A DNA stretch of 46,486 bases from Lachnospiraceae bacterium NK4A144 (GCA_000424365.1 AUJT01000029.1:1-46486); one strand, 5' to 3'. Shown: positions 25,610 to 36,416, numbered from the stretch's first letter. The notes: generated from the letters alone by a model not told the origin. A program made the numbers and translations.

Positions 25610-28600
25610 AGCGATATCACCCTTCTAAGCGCTACTGAATAAATCAGTTTTTCTTTGACTTTTTTACCGGTAAGCTGCTCCAGTGCTTCTGCATACAGCC
25701 GTAGCTGGACATCATATCTTTCCTTAAGCGCATTTTCTTCTTTTACATGATCGGTTTTATAATCTAATAAGACTATGCCATCTTTTTCTTCAAAAAAAAC
25801 ATCGATTATACCCTGTATCTGGGTCATTTCATCCTCAGGATAATCCGGATCAAGTTCAGATGCCGGGCGCCCTACCAGAAACGGCTGCTCACGATATAGT
25901 TTATTATCATCTGAAGCTGATCGCATACGCTTAAAAAGCTCAGAAGATTGAAATGCCTCAAAGTCCTCCTGTCTCATCTTCTTACGACATTCCTGCGATA
26001 TTCTTTCTTCCTCTACCAGATTATCAAGATACTCTGTTATACCATCATTGTTTAATCCATCCCCCATTGGGAAGAGCTCAAAGGCCTTGTGATATGCTGT
26101 TCCGAGTTCAGCTGCAAACGCTGCCTTTTCTTTATCGATGTTTTTTTCATCCGCTTCTTTCATAGAAGCTTCTGATATCGCCTGATCATCTGCATAGGTG
26201 AACATTTCTTTCGCCGGAAATTCTTCCTCCATCGCGCGTCTTTTGAGTTCAGATACGGAAACTTTTACCGGCACAGTAAACACTGCTTCATAAGGATAAT
26301 GCCACCCCGCAGATTTCTGTATTTTTTCATTCGTCTCCTTATCATAAACCTTTCCTATGTCAATAGACTTATATAGAGCCATTTTTTCCAGACGATCGGT
26401 CTGTTCTTCAATTTCTTCATTAACAGTTTCCTGAAGGTCTATCCGCTCTATACATATAGTATCATCCGAAAGGAAGGCATCTTTTGCATGTTGCATAAAG
26501 TCAAGATATGACGATGCTCCTGACATTCCCTTTCCAACATCTCCCATCCATTTATCCACATCAGAAATTACCGCCGTCATTATCAGCTTTTCCTCTGCAC
26601 GTGTCATAGCAACATAGAAGACTCTAAGTTCTTCGCCTATAGCACTGATCTTTTTTCTGGCAGCTATAGTATCCTTCAACACGGTACTGTGTTTCAGACG
26701 CAGCTCGGGATCCGTAAAATTCATTCCAAGGCCAAGATTTTTATCCGTTATAACAGCATTCCTTGAATCACTGAAGTTAAATTCGTGTGTCATATTTCCA
26801 ATGAATACTATCGGAAATTCCAATCCCTTTGACTTATGAATAGTCATTATCCTGACTGCATTTTCCTGGTCCTGCTCCGATGCCTCACCCATCTCAAGCT
26901 CGTTTTTACGGATTTTCTCGATATAGCGTACAAATCGGAATAATCCTCTGTAACTCGTTTTTTCATAATCCGCAGCTCTTGATATGAGTAACTCAAGATT
27001 TGACGATGCAGCACCGCCCTTTGATGCAGCATAAAGTCCGAATCCCGTGTCACGTATCATTATCCTAAGAAGCTCATGTATCGGTGTATATGGCACTAGA
27101 TTCCTGTACTTCTTAAGTTCCTTTAGAAAAGCCGCTGTCTTTTTTTGCAGTTCTGCGTTTGCCTGCTGTCCTGCCTCATCTTCCATTTCTCCCGCTGCCG
27201 CAAGTACGCACTCATAAAAAGTTCCTTCCGGACTGCAAAGTCGTATCTCCGCAAGCTCGTCAGAAGTAAAGCCAGCTATTACACTTCCCATGACCGCAGC
27301 GAGTGGAATGTCCTGACGCGGATTATCCACTATAGTGATTAGATTTATCATCGTTCGTACTTCTTCGGTCTGAAAGTATCCGCTTCTCGACTCAAGAGAT
27401 ACAGGGATTCCGGCATCAGTCAGAGCTTTTCTGTATATTTCATCAATACCACCGCTCATCGACCTCAAAAGTATCACTATGTCTCCATAACCAGCTTTTC
27501 TGTATTCTTTTGTATCCCTGTTTTGCAGGTCAAAATTTCCGACGAGTTTTTTTATGTACGATGCAGTTTCTATGGCTTCTAATTCCTGCTTACTGATCTC
27601 TCCATCCGGATCATACTCTATGAGCATCAGCTCAGTTTTGTTATCCTGCGTATCTTTGTCAAAATTAGCACCATAATTCAATTCTGCATTCTTATCGTAT
27701 TCTACATTTCCGACATTGCTATGCATTATCTCACGAAAAACAGAATTGACTGATCCTAAGACACTATCCCTTGATCTGAAATTTTTTGCCAAAACTATTT
27801 CTTCACTATATTCGTCTGTTTTGCACCTGTTTGAACGATCGATAAAGATTCCCGGTTCAGCAAGTCTGAAACTGTATATACTCTGTTTAACATCACCTAC
27901 ACAGAAATAGTTATTGTTCCTCGCTATTGATGTAAGGATAGCTTCCTGCACGTTATTGCTGTCCTGATATTCATCAGTCATTATTTCTTCAAAATACTCC
28001 TGATAAGCTTCCCTTGCAGGTGTCTGAAGAATTTTTAGAGCACAGTGCTCCAGATCCGAAAAATCCAGTATATTGCTGCTCTGCTTTTTTTCAGCAAACT
28101 TCTTTGAAAACGAAAGCGTAAGCCTTGCAAGTTCACGGACATTTTCAGTGCAGGCCGTCATCTCAGCTATAGCTTCTTCTTCCGTACGGCTGAATAATCC
28201 ATCCATAAGCCCGTTCATACGGTCTTTCCATGTATTACGCATCTTTTTAACAAGTTCGCGCTTATCTGTATTTATGCTTTCGTCTTTTTTGGTTGATAAC
28301 CTGCCAAAGCTCATAATACTCAGCGCATTTCTGACACCGGTGTAACCACTTTGATCTTTAACAGCTTCTACAGCTTCTCTGTCCTTTTCAATATTATCAA
28401 GATAGATATACGGTCCATCAGGTTCATTGCAGATTTCCTCTGCTCTCTTCATAATCTCCAATACTTCACCGCACACTATTCCTGCGATTTCCAAGGCCGC
28501 AACAGACCATGCCTGTTCATCCACAGATCTTGCCGATGCTTCTTCATAGGGTTCCGCAAGTTTTTCAAGCCATTCCTCAGGATCAACACGACTGCCTGCT

Positions 28601-29136
28601 GCATTAAAAAGATCCAGCATAGCCTTTCTTATATCCTGATCGTCTTTTTTTACAGAGCATTGTTCCAGAAAACTAAAAAATTCCGGTTTTTTTTCTTCAT
28701 AAGCTTCATCAAGAACTTCATTGGCAGAGTCTTCCCGCAATAGTGCCATTTCTGTCTCATCACCAATACGAAATGATGGATCAAGATCTATCCTGTCAAA
28801 ATTTTCTCTGATCACCTGACGACAAAACGAATCTATCGTCATGATATGCGATGCATGAAGCAGATTCAGCTGCTTCTCGATACGCTCGTTATCAGGTTCC
28901 TCTTCCTGCGCTTTTTCCAGTCTCTTTCCGATACGTTCCCGCATTTCTGCAGCAGCTGCATTTGTAAAAGTAACGACCAGCAATCTGTCTATATCAACAG
29001 GATTTTCCTTATCTAAAAGCCGCTGTATGATCCTCTCGACAAGAACTGCTGTCTTACCTGAGCCTGCCGCTGCCGCAACCAGTATGTTTTTCCCTCTATG
29101 CTCTATGACCTTTTCCTGATCTTCTGTAAATTTCAT
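25606..29136 (-). CDS. addA: ATP-dependent helicase/nuclease subunit AddA
   Basis: A 1176-residue UvrD-like helicase-nuclease, half of the AddAB complex that trims double-strand breaks for recombination (RecBCD's counterpart in Firmicutes). It begins with EDQEKVIEHRGKNILVAAAAGSGKTA (Walker A, residues 25-29). Further helicase motifs are VTFTNAAAAEMRERI, EYQDSNNVQEAIL, CVGDVKQSIYSFRLAEP, IMTIHKSKGLEFPIVFIGN and FYVAMTRAEEKL. The C-terminal RecB-type nuclease has the catalytic DYKTDHV and a Q-RLYAEAL. The length is normal (about 1200). It starts 18 nt after addB. Confidence 0.97.
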   Translation of the reverse strand: MKFTEDQEKVIEHRGKNILVAAAAGSGKTAVLVERIIQRLLDKENPVDIDRLLVVTFTNAAAAEMRERIGKRLEKAQEEEPDNERIEKQLNLLHASHIMTIDSFCRQVIRENFDRIDLDPSFRIGDETEMALLREDSANEVLDEAYEEKKPEFFSFLEQCSVKKDDQDIRKAMLDLFNAAGSRVDPEEWLEKLAEPYEEASARSVDEQAWSVAALEIAGIVCGEVLEIMKRAEEICNEPDGPYIYLDNIEKDREAVEAVKDQSGYTGVRNALSIMSFGRLSTKKDESINTDKRELVKKMRNTWKDRMNGLMDGLFSRTEEEAIAEMTACTENVRELARLTLSFSKKFAEKKQSSNILDFSDLEHCALKILQTPAREAYQEYFEEIMTDEYQDSNNVQEAILTSIARNNNYFCVGDVKQSIYSFRLAEPGIFIDRSNRCKTDEYSEEIVLAKNFRSRDSVLGSVNSVFREIMHSNVGNVEYDKNAELNYGANFDKDTQDNKTELMLIEYDPDGEISKQELEAIETASYIKKLVGNFDLQNRDTKEYRKAGYGDIVILLRSMSGGIDEIYRKALTDAGIPVSLESRSGYFQTEEVRTMINLITIVDNPRQDIPLAAVMGSVIAGFTSDELAEIRLCSPEGTFYECVLAAAGEMEDEAGQQANAELQKKTAAFLKELKKYRNLVPYTPIHELLRIMIRDTGFGLYAASKGGAASSNLELLISRAADYEKTSYRGLFRFVRYIEKIRKNELEMGEASEQDQENAVRIMTIHKSKGLEFPIVFIGNMTHEFNFSDSRNAVITDKNLGLGMNFTDPELRLKHSTVLKDTIAARKKISAIGEELRVFYVAMTRAEEKLIMTAVISDVDKWMGDVGKGMSGASSYLDFMQHAKDAFLSDDTICIERIDLQETVNEEIEEQTDRLEKMALYKSIDIGKVYDKETNEKIQKSAGWHYPYEAVFTVPVKVSVSELKRRAMEEEFPAKEMFTYADDQAISEASMKEADEKNIDKEKAAFAAELGTAYHKAFELFPMGDGLNNDGITEYLDNLVEEERISQECRKKMRQEDFEAFQSSELFKRMRSASDDNKLYREQPFLVGRPASELDPDYPEDEMTQIQGIIDVFFEEKDGIVLLDYKTDHVKEENALKERYDVQLRLYAEALEQLTGKKVKEKLIYSVALRRVISL

Positions 29137-29154
29137 TCTGCATCCTTTTTCAGA

Positions 29155-32100
29155 TTAGTTATTTTCATTTTGTTCTGATCTCATTCTCCCAATTATCTCA
29201 TCCGTGCTGTCAAGCTTCGATAGTTTACGAACTTTATAACCGGGAACAGTCGTGTCAAAACTGCAGCAGTCCCTAAAGGCACACCATTCACATTCTCTTT
29301 GCTTTTCGTACTCAACCGGTTTCGGATCCACATTTCCTCCGGCTATCTCTTTCCTGAACTGCTCACTCATCCTACGGACATGGCTTGACACAACCTCGAA
29401 ATTTTCCTCACTCATAACCGAAGAACGACTGTCAAAATCACCATTTTTCTTTACATTTACCGGTATTACATATGAGCTTCCGCCTGAAAGATCATTGTCA
29501 AAAAGACGTGCAACTTCAGGATCAGAATTAACTATTCCCCGTAAGCGCAATTTCTTTCGTATCAGATTTTTGATCTCTTCCTCTTCTCCGGTTGTTACCG
29601 AAGAAGAATTAATAACCGGATCATCTATATGATAATAAAATATCCCCGCCGGGCGGATCTCTTTATCCGGATGCTCTATCCGCTCTATCTCCATTGCTCC
29701 GTTCATGTAAATTATGAGCTGAAGATCAAGGCCATAATAAATCCTCGACATATCAAACTCTTTATTTCCGGATTTGTAATCTATAACTGAAAGATATACC
29801 GTATGACCTGATTCTGTAGTGTCTATCCTGTCGATCCTTCCATAAAAGCCATCGACCTTAAAAGCCTTTTCAAAAGCTGATGCTTTGAAAACGCCGGCTC
29901 TTGCCTGTGCCCCCAGGTTCTTCACTGTCGTTCTGAGTATCCGTTCCATACGAGTCACAAAATATTTATTACGCTCACTACTCATAAGAACGACATTTTC
30001 ATTTTCTGTTAAAAAACGATGTAAAGCTTCATCTATTAGGGCATTCGCCTCTTCCTCCGTAAGATCAGAGAATGTCTTATTTTCTTCAGAAAGGATTTCC
30101 GAACAGATCTGAAGAACTCCGTGAAGGATAGTACCAAGATCACGTCCCTCAAATCCAAAATCTTCTCTTTCCTTTAATTTCAGTCCATACTGCATAAAGT
30201 GTTCATATGCACACTCTGCAAAACGTTCAAGTCTCGTGGGAGATGCGCCGAATCCCTCTCCATACAAAGCCTTTGCAACGGTTTCTGATATCTTATCTTC
30301 GCTGTGAGTGCGATATGCACCGCTTAACATCAGTTCAAGTTTTTTCCCCGAATCATCTCTTATAGACGCATTGCTATACAATTCCATCGCTTTTGCGTCT
30401 ATTTCACTTTTTAGCTTTTCACTTAAAACTTCAAGGCTGTCTTCTTCTGATAGATACTTCTCCCTTATATCTGCTTCAGTAACAGATCCTGCCTGTAATT
30501 CAGGAAACATTTTCTGCACAACATTCAGAAACCATGACTGACGCATCGCTTTTCCCTCAATGTTTCTGTCAGCCATGGTCAAATACAGCTTTTCCGATGG
30601 TTTTGTCACACAGAGATAAAAATACAGTTTCTGTAGTCCAACCTTTTCTCTTGCAGTCGGAGAAAGCTCGAAGTTGCGTCCCTTAAGATATTCCCTGTCC
30701 ATATCGGAAAGAATGCCGGAACCACTATTCTGCGCCGGGATCACATCATCATTGAGCCCCATGAAAAAGAGAACCTTAATCCCTGAAAAACGGCTTCTCG
30801 TCATGTCTCCCGCTGTTACCGTATCAGTTCCCGGGGGGATTACGCCTATACGTATCTCATCAAACCCTGCATTTAAAATATCCATATAATCAGATAAAGG
30901 CATTTTTTCGTCAGGGATCAGATTAACCATTCTGTCAAATAGTTCATTAAGTTTCCCACCGATCTGCCTGTACTGATCTGCTGCATCCTGACGCCCCTCA
31001 TTCTCAAACTTAAGCGCCATGTTTTCCATTTTTTCAGGTACTTTTTCCGATTCAATAAAAGTCCTTATCGCATCAGTATACTCTCTTACGGATACATTCC
31101 GTTTTGTCATTACTTCATCCAGAGGATCAAATATCGTTATAAAACGCTCTCTTATATCATTTATTTTCTCGAGTTCTTCCTCTTTCATCCTTTTGGTGTG
31201 GATAACAAATCGATCATGGTACTTCTTTCGACCTCTTATATTCATGGCTCTTACATAGTTTTCAAAGAGATCCACTTCGTCAGGCGTAAAATCAGAAAGT
31301 CCGGTACGCAGGAAATGAAATACCGATTCATAACTGTATTGACCTATTTCTATTTCGATGGCAGAACGGATAAATTCCGTAAATGGATTTAACAGGATCT
31401 CGCTGGTCGTATCTATAAAGCATGGAACACCATATCGTGATGCCTCTTCCGAAAGAAAGCGTCCGTAACGATTTACATCGCTCATCACTATACCTATTTC
31501 ACGGTATCGATACCCCTCTTCCTGAACAAGACGCCGCGCTTCTGATGCAGCAAAAGCAGCCTCCACTGCAGGTGTTTCCGCTTTTTTGATATAAATATCC
31601 CCCGGGCATTCTTTAAATGTCAGACCTGTATATCCCTTAGCTCTGCGGCGAAACAGATTTTTTTCCAAAAAGATCAGATCTTTTTTCTCTTTATCCCATC
31701 TTATATGACTGTCATAAAGCCTGTTCTCCGGACTACCGCCATTTATTTCCCAGCCTGCGCTTTCTGCCATTGCCCGCAAATTTGCTATGGTCTTTACGGA
31801 CAACGAAAAAAAGACACCATCTTTGCCATCATACGGAAGGCAGACCGTGCATTCTGAAATATAATTGATGAGGCTTCGCAGGAAACGATACTGTATCGGC
31901 GTAAAACCCGTAAAGCTGTCGAGTACAACGGTTGCTCCCTTTAGGAATCCAGCCTTTTCCATGACTATTTCAGCCTGATCTAAAAGTTCTTCTTTGGTGA
32001 TGAACTCATCTCCCATTTTTTCCCGAAATGCTCTGTAAAGTATTCCTATATCCTTTAATTTTCCGGAGAGATATTGATGTCCGGTGTCTCCCTTACACAT

Positions 32101-32526
32101 CTCATCTACTTCTTCCGGAGTTATTTCGTATTGGATAAATTCGGATATGACAGATTTTATCTCACTTATATATCCCTGTCTGCGGATGCTTCCTCCGAGC
32201 ACGCTTAATTCCTTTTCATGCTCAGCCGCAATCCTTGTAAGTATCAGATTTTTGCCTGTGTCATCAAGGATCTCCGCTGTATCTCCACCGGCACTCTCAA
32301 ATATTCTGTGTGCCAAGCGGGCAAAGGACAGTACATCTATATTCATGATCCCGTGTCTCGGATGCATGGATATGATCTTCTGAGTAACCGCATGTGAAAA
32401 CTGCTCAGGAACTATCACGATAACATTCCTGTGCATATCACCTTCAGATTTTTTTATTATTTCTTCAAAGACGCTTGTGGTCTTTCCACTTCCTGATGGT
32501 CCTAAAACCAAATTTAATAGGGACAT
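29155..32526 (-). CDS. addB: ATP-dependent nuclease subunit AddB
   Basis: A 1123-residue partner of AddA. It starts MSLLNLVLGPSGSGKT with a Walker A motif (9-16), continues with an inactive-helicase-like middle and ends with the RecB-type nuclease: LTVIDYKSGNKEFD-like VIDYKSGNKEFD and Q-IIYMNGAM. The iron-sulfur staple uses a Cys in FAECAYEHF and the late CEWCAFRDCC group. The start is set by AAGGAG seven bases upstream; the frame is open 19 codons further but that part lacks homology and overlaps the VanZ-like stop. Confidence 0.95.
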   Translation of the reverse strand: MSLLNLVLGPSGSGKTTSVFEEIIKKSEGDMHRNVIVIVPEQFSHAVTQKIISMHPRHGIMNIDVLSFARLAHRIFESAGGDTAEILDDTGKNLILTRIAAEHEKELSVLGGSIRRQGYISEIKSVISEFIQYEITPEEVDEMCKGDTGHQYLSGKLKDIGILYRAFREKMGDEFITKEELLDQAEIVMEKAGFLKGATVVLDSFTGFTPIQYRFLRSLINYISECTVCLPYDGKDGVFFSLSVKTIANLRAMAESAGWEINGGSPENRLYDSHIRWDKEKKDLIFLEKNLFRRRAKGYTGLTFKECPGDIYIKKAETPAVEAAFAASEARRLVQEEGYRYREIGIVMSDVNRYGRFLSEEASRYGVPCFIDTTSEILLNPFTEFIRSAIEIEIGQYSYESVFHFLRTGLSDFTPDEVDLFENYVRAMNIRGRKKYHDRFVIHTKRMKEEELEKINDIRERFITIFDPLDEVMTKRNVSVREYTDAIRTFIESEKVPEKMENMALKFENEGRQDAADQYRQIGGKLNELFDRMVNLIPDEKMPLSDYMDILNAGFDEIRIGVIPPGTDTVTAGDMTRSRFSGIKVLFFMGLNDDVIPAQNSGSGILSDMDREYLKGRNFELSPTAREKVGLQKLYFYLCVTKPSEKLYLTMADRNIEGKAMRQSWFLNVVQKMFPELQAGSVTEADIREKYLSEEDSLEVLSEKLKSEIDAKAMELYSNASIRDDSGKKLELMLSGAYRTHSEDKISETVAKALYGEGFGASPTRLERFAECAYEHFMQYGLKLKEREDFGFEGRDLGTILHGVLQICSEILSEENKTFSDLTEEEANALIDEALHRFLTENENVVLMSSERNKYFVTRMERILRTTVKNLGAQARAGVFKASAFEKAFKVDGFYGRIDRIDTTESGHTVYLSVIDYKSGNKEFDMSRIYYGLDLQLIIYMNGAMEIERIEHPDKEIRPAGIFYYHIDDPVINSSSVTTGEEEEIKNLIRKKLRLRGIVNSDPEVARLFDNDLSGGSSYVIPVNVKKNGDFDSRSSVMSEENFEVVSSHVRRMSEQFRKEIAGGNVDPKPVEYEKQRECEWCAFRDCCSFDTTVPGYKVRKLSKLDSTDEIIGRMRSEQNENN

Positions 32527-32579
32527 ATCGGATCTCCTTTCCAACATGTCCCTATTATACCGCAGTATTATTTTACTCG

Positions 32580-33089
32580 TCACTTACGCAATAAATTAAA
32601 CGTCTTCCACAACATCCATCCGAATGCGCATCCTAAGCCATTCATAACTATATCGTCTATGGCAAAAGTTCCGAGTGTAGTCAAAAGCTGTGCTGTTTCT
32701 ATAAAGAAACTCACAACAAAACCTATCATCAATCCCGTGGCCGCGTATCTAAAGATCTTCATCCCGACAGGCAGTAAAAATCCCAACGGCAAAAGCATGA
32801 TAAAGTTTTCAAAATAATGAACTATATCGATCATCGGAAACAGACTTGATACATTAAAAAAAGTAAGATTAATGTTTCCGTACTGACCAATATGTCTGGA
32901 TAAGAATGTGAGGTTGACCAAAATATACAGGTAACTCGCCATCACTGCTGCATATAAACATCTATATGCATTTTTCTTAACCGTTCTGTATATCCACGAT
33001 GCAGCCGCTGCCATCGCTCCAACAGCTATCGCTCCCATTCCGTACAATGCAAGCGAAGTATATATATCGTCATAGATCAGTTCTGCCAT
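32580..33089 (-). CDS. Second VanZ-like family membrane protein
   Basis: A 169-residue protein with about five membrane segments. The VanZ-like signature is NFIMLLPLGFLLPVGM (near 92-107) followed by FFIETAQLLTTLGTFAIDDIVMNGLGCAFGW (near 128-158). It differs clearly from the VanZ-like protein at 21438-21974, so the two are not recent duplicates. It lies 53 nt upstream of addB and is probably first in the addB-addA-CPBP transcript. No antibiotic-resistance role can be claimed. Confidence 0.85.
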   Translation of the reverse strand: MAELIYDDIYTSLALYGMGAIAVGAMAAAASWIYRTVKKNAYRCLYAAVMASYLYILVNLTFLSRHIGQYGNINLTFFNVSSLFPMIDIVHYFENFIMLLPLGFLLPVGMKIFRYAATGLMIGFVVSFFIETAQLLTTLGTFAIDDIVMNGLGCAFGWMLWKTFNLLRK

Positions 33090-33117
33090 GCTTTCCCTCC
33101 ATCTCCTGCTTCAAAGG

Positions 33118-33123
33118 ATTATA
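33118..33123 (-). promoter_or_regulatory. Probable -10 box for the VanZ-like/addBA operon
   Basis: A perfect TATAAT on the minus strand 28 nt before the start codon of the VanZ-like gene. I see no convincing -35 box, so it is a weak call. Confidence 0.4.
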
Positions 33124-33178
33124 CACGACTTACACCGAAAAGTATGTGAAAAAAATGTGTTCATTTCATAAAGAATTT

Positions 33179-35092
33179 TTAATTTAAACTATCTACTTCA
33201 CTAAGCCACAGCTCTGCACTCGCATCAGAAGGCATCCTTAAATCTCCTCTGGGAGATACTGCAACTGTACCGACTTTCGGGCCATCCGGCAGACATGATC
33301 TCTTAAACTGCTGCTGGAAGAATCTGCGATAGAAAGTCCTCATCCACTTTAATATCACTTCATTTGAATAAATGCCATCAAATGTTGCCTTCGCCAGACG
33401 ATAAATTTTTCTCGGACGGAAGCCAAAACGAAGCATGTAGTACAGGAAATAATCATGCAGTTCGTAAGGTCCTACAAGATCCTCTGTCTGCTGGGATATC
33501 TTTCCATCTTCCGGAGGTAAAAGCTCAGGACTCACCGGTGTATCGAGTACATCTGTAAGAACAGCTTCGAGTTCCGCATCACCGCATGTATCCGCATAAT
33601 ATCTCACCAGATGGCGCACAAGAGTCTTAGGAACACCGCTATTTACTCCATACATGGACATATGATCGCCATTATAAGTAGCCCATCCCAGAGCCAGTTC
33701 TGACAGATCTCCTGTACCTATCACGATACCACCATTCTGATTTGCGATATCCATAAGGATCTGTGTACGCTCTCTTGCCTGACTGTTTTCGTATGTAACA
33801 TCATGCACACTTTCATCATGTCCAATGTCCTCAAAATGCTGTCTCACAGCCTTAAGAATATTTATTTCTCTAAACTCAGCACCAAGAGATCTTATAAGCG
33901 TCACTGCATTATTGTAGGTACGGTCTGTGGTTCCGAATGCCGGCATGGTCACGGCAGTGATTCCCTTACGATCAAGTCCGAGACTGTCAAAAGCCCGTAC
34001 AGTTACAAGCAGTGCAAGTGTAGAATCCAATCCGCCGGAAATGCCTATAACCGCATTTTTTGCATGAATATGCTCAAGTCTCTTTTTTAAGCCCTGTGCC
34101 TGGATTGACAGGATCTCATCACAACGTCTGTTTCTGCTAGCTTTATCATCTGGTACAAACGGAAATCTCGGCGGTACTGAAAGCAGTTCCGTTTCTGTCT
34201 CATCAAGGTGGAACGGTATCACTGTATAATCAAAAGGCTCTGCTGCAAGGAAAGTGTTCATCCTGCGGCGTTCTGACAGAAGCTTATCTATATCAATGTC
34301 ACCATAAATTACGGAATTTTTGAAAAGAGGTGCCTCTTCTATTATCCTTCCGTTTTCGGTGATCATGCTGTCACCTGCAAACACCAGATCCTGGCTTGAC
34401 TCGCCCTCACCTGCACAGGCATATACATAACCGCACACCAAACGAGCCGAGATAGCGGAGATCATGGTCCGTCTGTAATCTGCCTTACCGATCAATTCAT
34501 CGCTTGCAGACAGATTGACAATGATGGATGCACCAGCCGCAGTATGAGACATTGACGGCGGGCAGGGAACCCAAACATCCTCGCATATTTCTGCTGCAAC
34601 AGAAAATTCCGGTTCAGTCTCATTTTCAAAAAGTATTGATGAGCCGAAAGGAATATCACGACCTTCAAAACGGATCATATCAACCTGCGGCGGTCCCGGC
34701 GCAAAGTGACGCACTTCATAAAACTCATTGTAGTTCGGAATATTTGTCTTTGGAACAAAAGCAAGTATCAGTCCTCGATGAAGCACTGCCGTTACATTGT
34801 AGATCTTTCCTCTGCATTCAAGCGGAAGACCAACAAATACTAATGCATCAAAGTCCTCCGTAAAATGAGCAAGTGCTGTAACCTGCTTTTTGCACTCGTC
34901 CAGCAGACTTTTTTGCAGGAAAAGATCTCCACAGGTATATCCCGATAATGAAAGTTCGGGAAATACTATTATCTTTGCACCTTTTGCTGATGCTTCAGAT
35001 ATATGCAGCTCGATCTGTTCTTCATTCCAGGCAGGATCTGCTACTTTTACTTTAGGTGTCACTGCCGCTACTCTGATATAACCGTCTCTCAT
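33179..35092 (-). CDS. nadE: Glutamine-dependent NAD+ synthetase
   Basis: A 637-residue two-domain enzyme that makes NAD+ from deamido-NAD+, ATP and glutamine. The N-terminal nitrilase-type glutaminase domain has the triad Glu46 ([10 protein letters not shown]), Lys115 ([10 protein letters not shown]) and Cys170 (AAEICEDVW). The C-terminal synthetase has the ATP-binding [10 protein letters not shown] near residue 350 and the [20 protein letters not shown] segment near 455. The length is normal for the long NadE type, which uses Gln directly. It follows hslO by 40 nt. Confidence 0.96.
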   Translation of the reverse strand: MRDGYIRVAAVTPKVKVADPAWNEEQIELHISEASAKGAKIIVFPELSLSGYTCGDLFLQKSLLDECKKQVTALAHFTEDFDALVFVGLPLECRGKIYNVTAVLHRGLILAFVPKTNIPNYNEFYEVRHFAPGPPQVDMIRFEGRDIPFGSSILFENETEPEFSVAAEICEDVWVPCPPSMSHTAAGASIIVNLSASDELIGKADYRRTMISAISARLVCGYVYACAGEGESSQDLVFAGDSMITENGRIIEEAPLFKNSVIYGDIDIDKLLSERRRMNTFLAAEPFDYTVIPFHLDETETELLSVPPRFPFVPDDKASRNRRCDEILSIQAQGLKKRLEHIHAKNAVIGISGGLDSTLALLVTVRAFDSLGLDRKGITAVTMPAFGTTDRTYNNAVTLIRSLGAEFREINILKAVRQHFEDIGHDESVHDVTYENSQARERTQILMDIANQNGGIVIGTGDLSELALGWATYNGDHMSMYGVNSGVPKTLVRHLVRYYADTCGDAELEAVLTDVLDTPVSPELLPPEDGKISQQTEDLVGPYELHDYFLYYMLRFGFRPRKIYRLAKATFDGIYSNEVILKWMRTFYRRFFQQQFKRSCLPDGPKVGTVAVSPRGDLRMPSDASAELWLSEVDSLN

Positions 35093-35132
35093 GTTGTTTA
35101 CGCTCCTCCATTAGCAAAAGCTCCGTTTCATC

Positions 35133-36032
35133 TCATGCTCTGAGATTTCCGCTTTTCTTTGCTTCTGTTAAAAGTTCTTTAACATCTTCTACACTGAATG
35201 TATAGGCCTTTTCACAAAACTCACACTTGATCTCAACAGGCTTTCCTTCGTCGATCAGACTATTGAGTTCTTTTTCTCCGATGCTTATGAGGACTCTTGA
35301 TACTTTTTCCTCACTGCAGTCGCACTTAAACTGAACCGGCATGGATGTATAGATGTTGGGTTCCAGCCCATCAAGCACCATATTTACAATATCTTCCGGT
35401 GTTTTTCCCTCTCTTAAAATATCTGTTACAGAATGAATCTTTGCAACATTTTTTTCAACAACGGAGATTGATTCCTCTGTAGCACCCGGAAGCATCTGAA
35501 CAATAAATCCACCTGCTTCACGTACTGTATTATTTTTATTCATGAGTACGCCCAGACCTACTGCTGACGGAACCTGCTCACTGGACGCAAAGTAGTATGT
35601 CAGATCTTCTGCGATTTCTCCGTTTACAAGCTGTGTCTGTCCGATATAAGGATCCTTAAGACCAAGATCCTTTATGATCTGAAGAGTACCATTTCCAACT
35701 GCACCACCAACATCAAGCTTGTGATCCTTTTCTCTTATAGGAAGGATAACTTCAGGTTCAAGTGCAAATCCCTTTACGTTACCATTTGCATCTGCCGTAA
35801 CTGTAAGTCCCTTTACCGGACCGTCTCCTCGGATCTGAAGGGTAAGCTTGTCATCACCTTTAAGCATGGCGCCCATCATCGCACCACCTGTAAGCAGTCT
35901 TCCAAGTGCTGCTGTGATAACAGGGCTTGTATTGTGATCCTTTCTCGCTTCTTCTACCGTATCTCTTGTCGTCGCTGCAAAAATACGCACTTCACCATTC
36001 TTGGATGCAGCTCTTACCATATAATCGCTCAT
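35133..36032 (-). CDS. hslO: Redox-regulated chaperone Hsp33
   Basis: A 299-residue chaperone that is switched on by oxidation and holds unfolded proteins. The family's zinc-binding cysteines are all present near the C-terminus: Cys237 and Cys239 (KCDCSEE), Cys270 and Cys273 (KCEFCEKA). The N-terminal fold domain includes the conserved GRLLTGGAMMGAML and DGPVKGLTVTADANG. In an anaerobe it would protect against air exposure. It has a clear promoter and is followed by nadE. Confidence 0.97.
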   Translation of the reverse strand: MSDYMVRAASKNGEVRIFAATTRDTVEEARKDHNTSPVITAALGRLLTGGAMMGAMLKGDDKLTLQIRGDGPVKGLTVTADANGNVKGFALEPEVILPIREKDHKLDVGGAVGNGTLQIIKDLGLKDPYIGQTQLVNGEIAEDLTYYFASSEQVPSAVGLGVLMNKNNTVREAGGFIVQMLPGATEESISVVEKNVAKIHSVTDILREGKTPEDIVNMVLDGLEPNIYTSMPVQFKCDCSEEKVSRVLISIGEKELNSLIDEGKPVEIKCEFCEKAYTFSVEDVKELLTEAKKSGNLRA

Positions 36033-36112
36033 AAACTAAAAAACCTTTCACTTTTCCAATTGCCCGTGTCAATATAATGGATGACACAGATTAAATATAG
36101 TAAACTGCAACG

Positions 36113-36141
36113 ATTATATAAAATATCAATTTTTTTTGCAA
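36113..36141 (-). promoter_or_regulatory. Promoter of hslO-nadE
   Basis: On the minus strand TTGCAA (36136-36141), a 17-nt spacer and a perfect TATAAT (36113-36118). It is back to back with the tRNA-Arg promoter at 36158-36186. The hslO leader would be about 75 nt. Confidence 0.7.
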
Positions 36142-36157
36142 TTTTACATTTATCCTA

Positions 36158-36186
36158 TTGACAATTAAGTACCTCTTAACTATAAT
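36158..36186 (+). promoter_or_regulatory. Consensus promoter of the tRNA-Arg pair
   Basis: TTGACA (36158-36163), a 17-nt spacer and TATAAT (36181-36186): both hexamers and the spacing are exact consensus, as expected for a strong stable-RNA promoter. The start point would be about 30 nt before the first tRNA. Confidence 0.9.
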
Positions 36187-36223
36187 ACTTTTTGTTGTCT
36201 CACTTGAGGCACTTATAAATCAT

Positions 36224-36297
36224 GCGTGCGTAGCTCAGCTGGATAGAGCGTCTGGCTACGGACCAGAAGGTCGTGGGTTCGAATCCTGTCGCACGCA
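36224..36297 (+). tRNA. tRNA-Arg (anticodon ACG), copy 1
   Basis: A full cloverleaf of 74 nt: acceptor GCGTGCG pairs with CGCACGC, D arm with GCTC/GAGC, anticodon loop CTACGGA between TCTGG and CCAGA, T arm with GGTTCGAATCC. The discriminator is A and the CCA end is not encoded. ACG reads CGN codons after the first A becomes inosine. Confidence 0.97.
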
Positions 36298-36342
36298 TAA
36301 TTTACCTTATATCGTTGTGTCGAGCGACACATTAAATATCGT

Positions 36343-36416
36343 GCGTGCGTAGCTCAGCTGGATAGAGCGTCTGGCTACGGACCAGAAGGTCGTGGGTTCG
36401 AATCCTGTCGCACGCA
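36343..36416 (+). tRNA. tRNA-Arg (anticodon ACG), copy 2
   Basis: Identical over all 74 nt to copy 1. The 45-nt spacer between them contains a small palindrome, GTGTCGAGCGACAC (about 36317-36330), that could mark a processing site. Both copies come from the same promoter. Confidence 0.97.

Noticed and set aside
32527-32583. Longer addB start giving 19 extra residues
   Set aside because: The ribosome binding site and the family start (Walker A near residue 10) point to the ATG at 32526; the extension has no homology.
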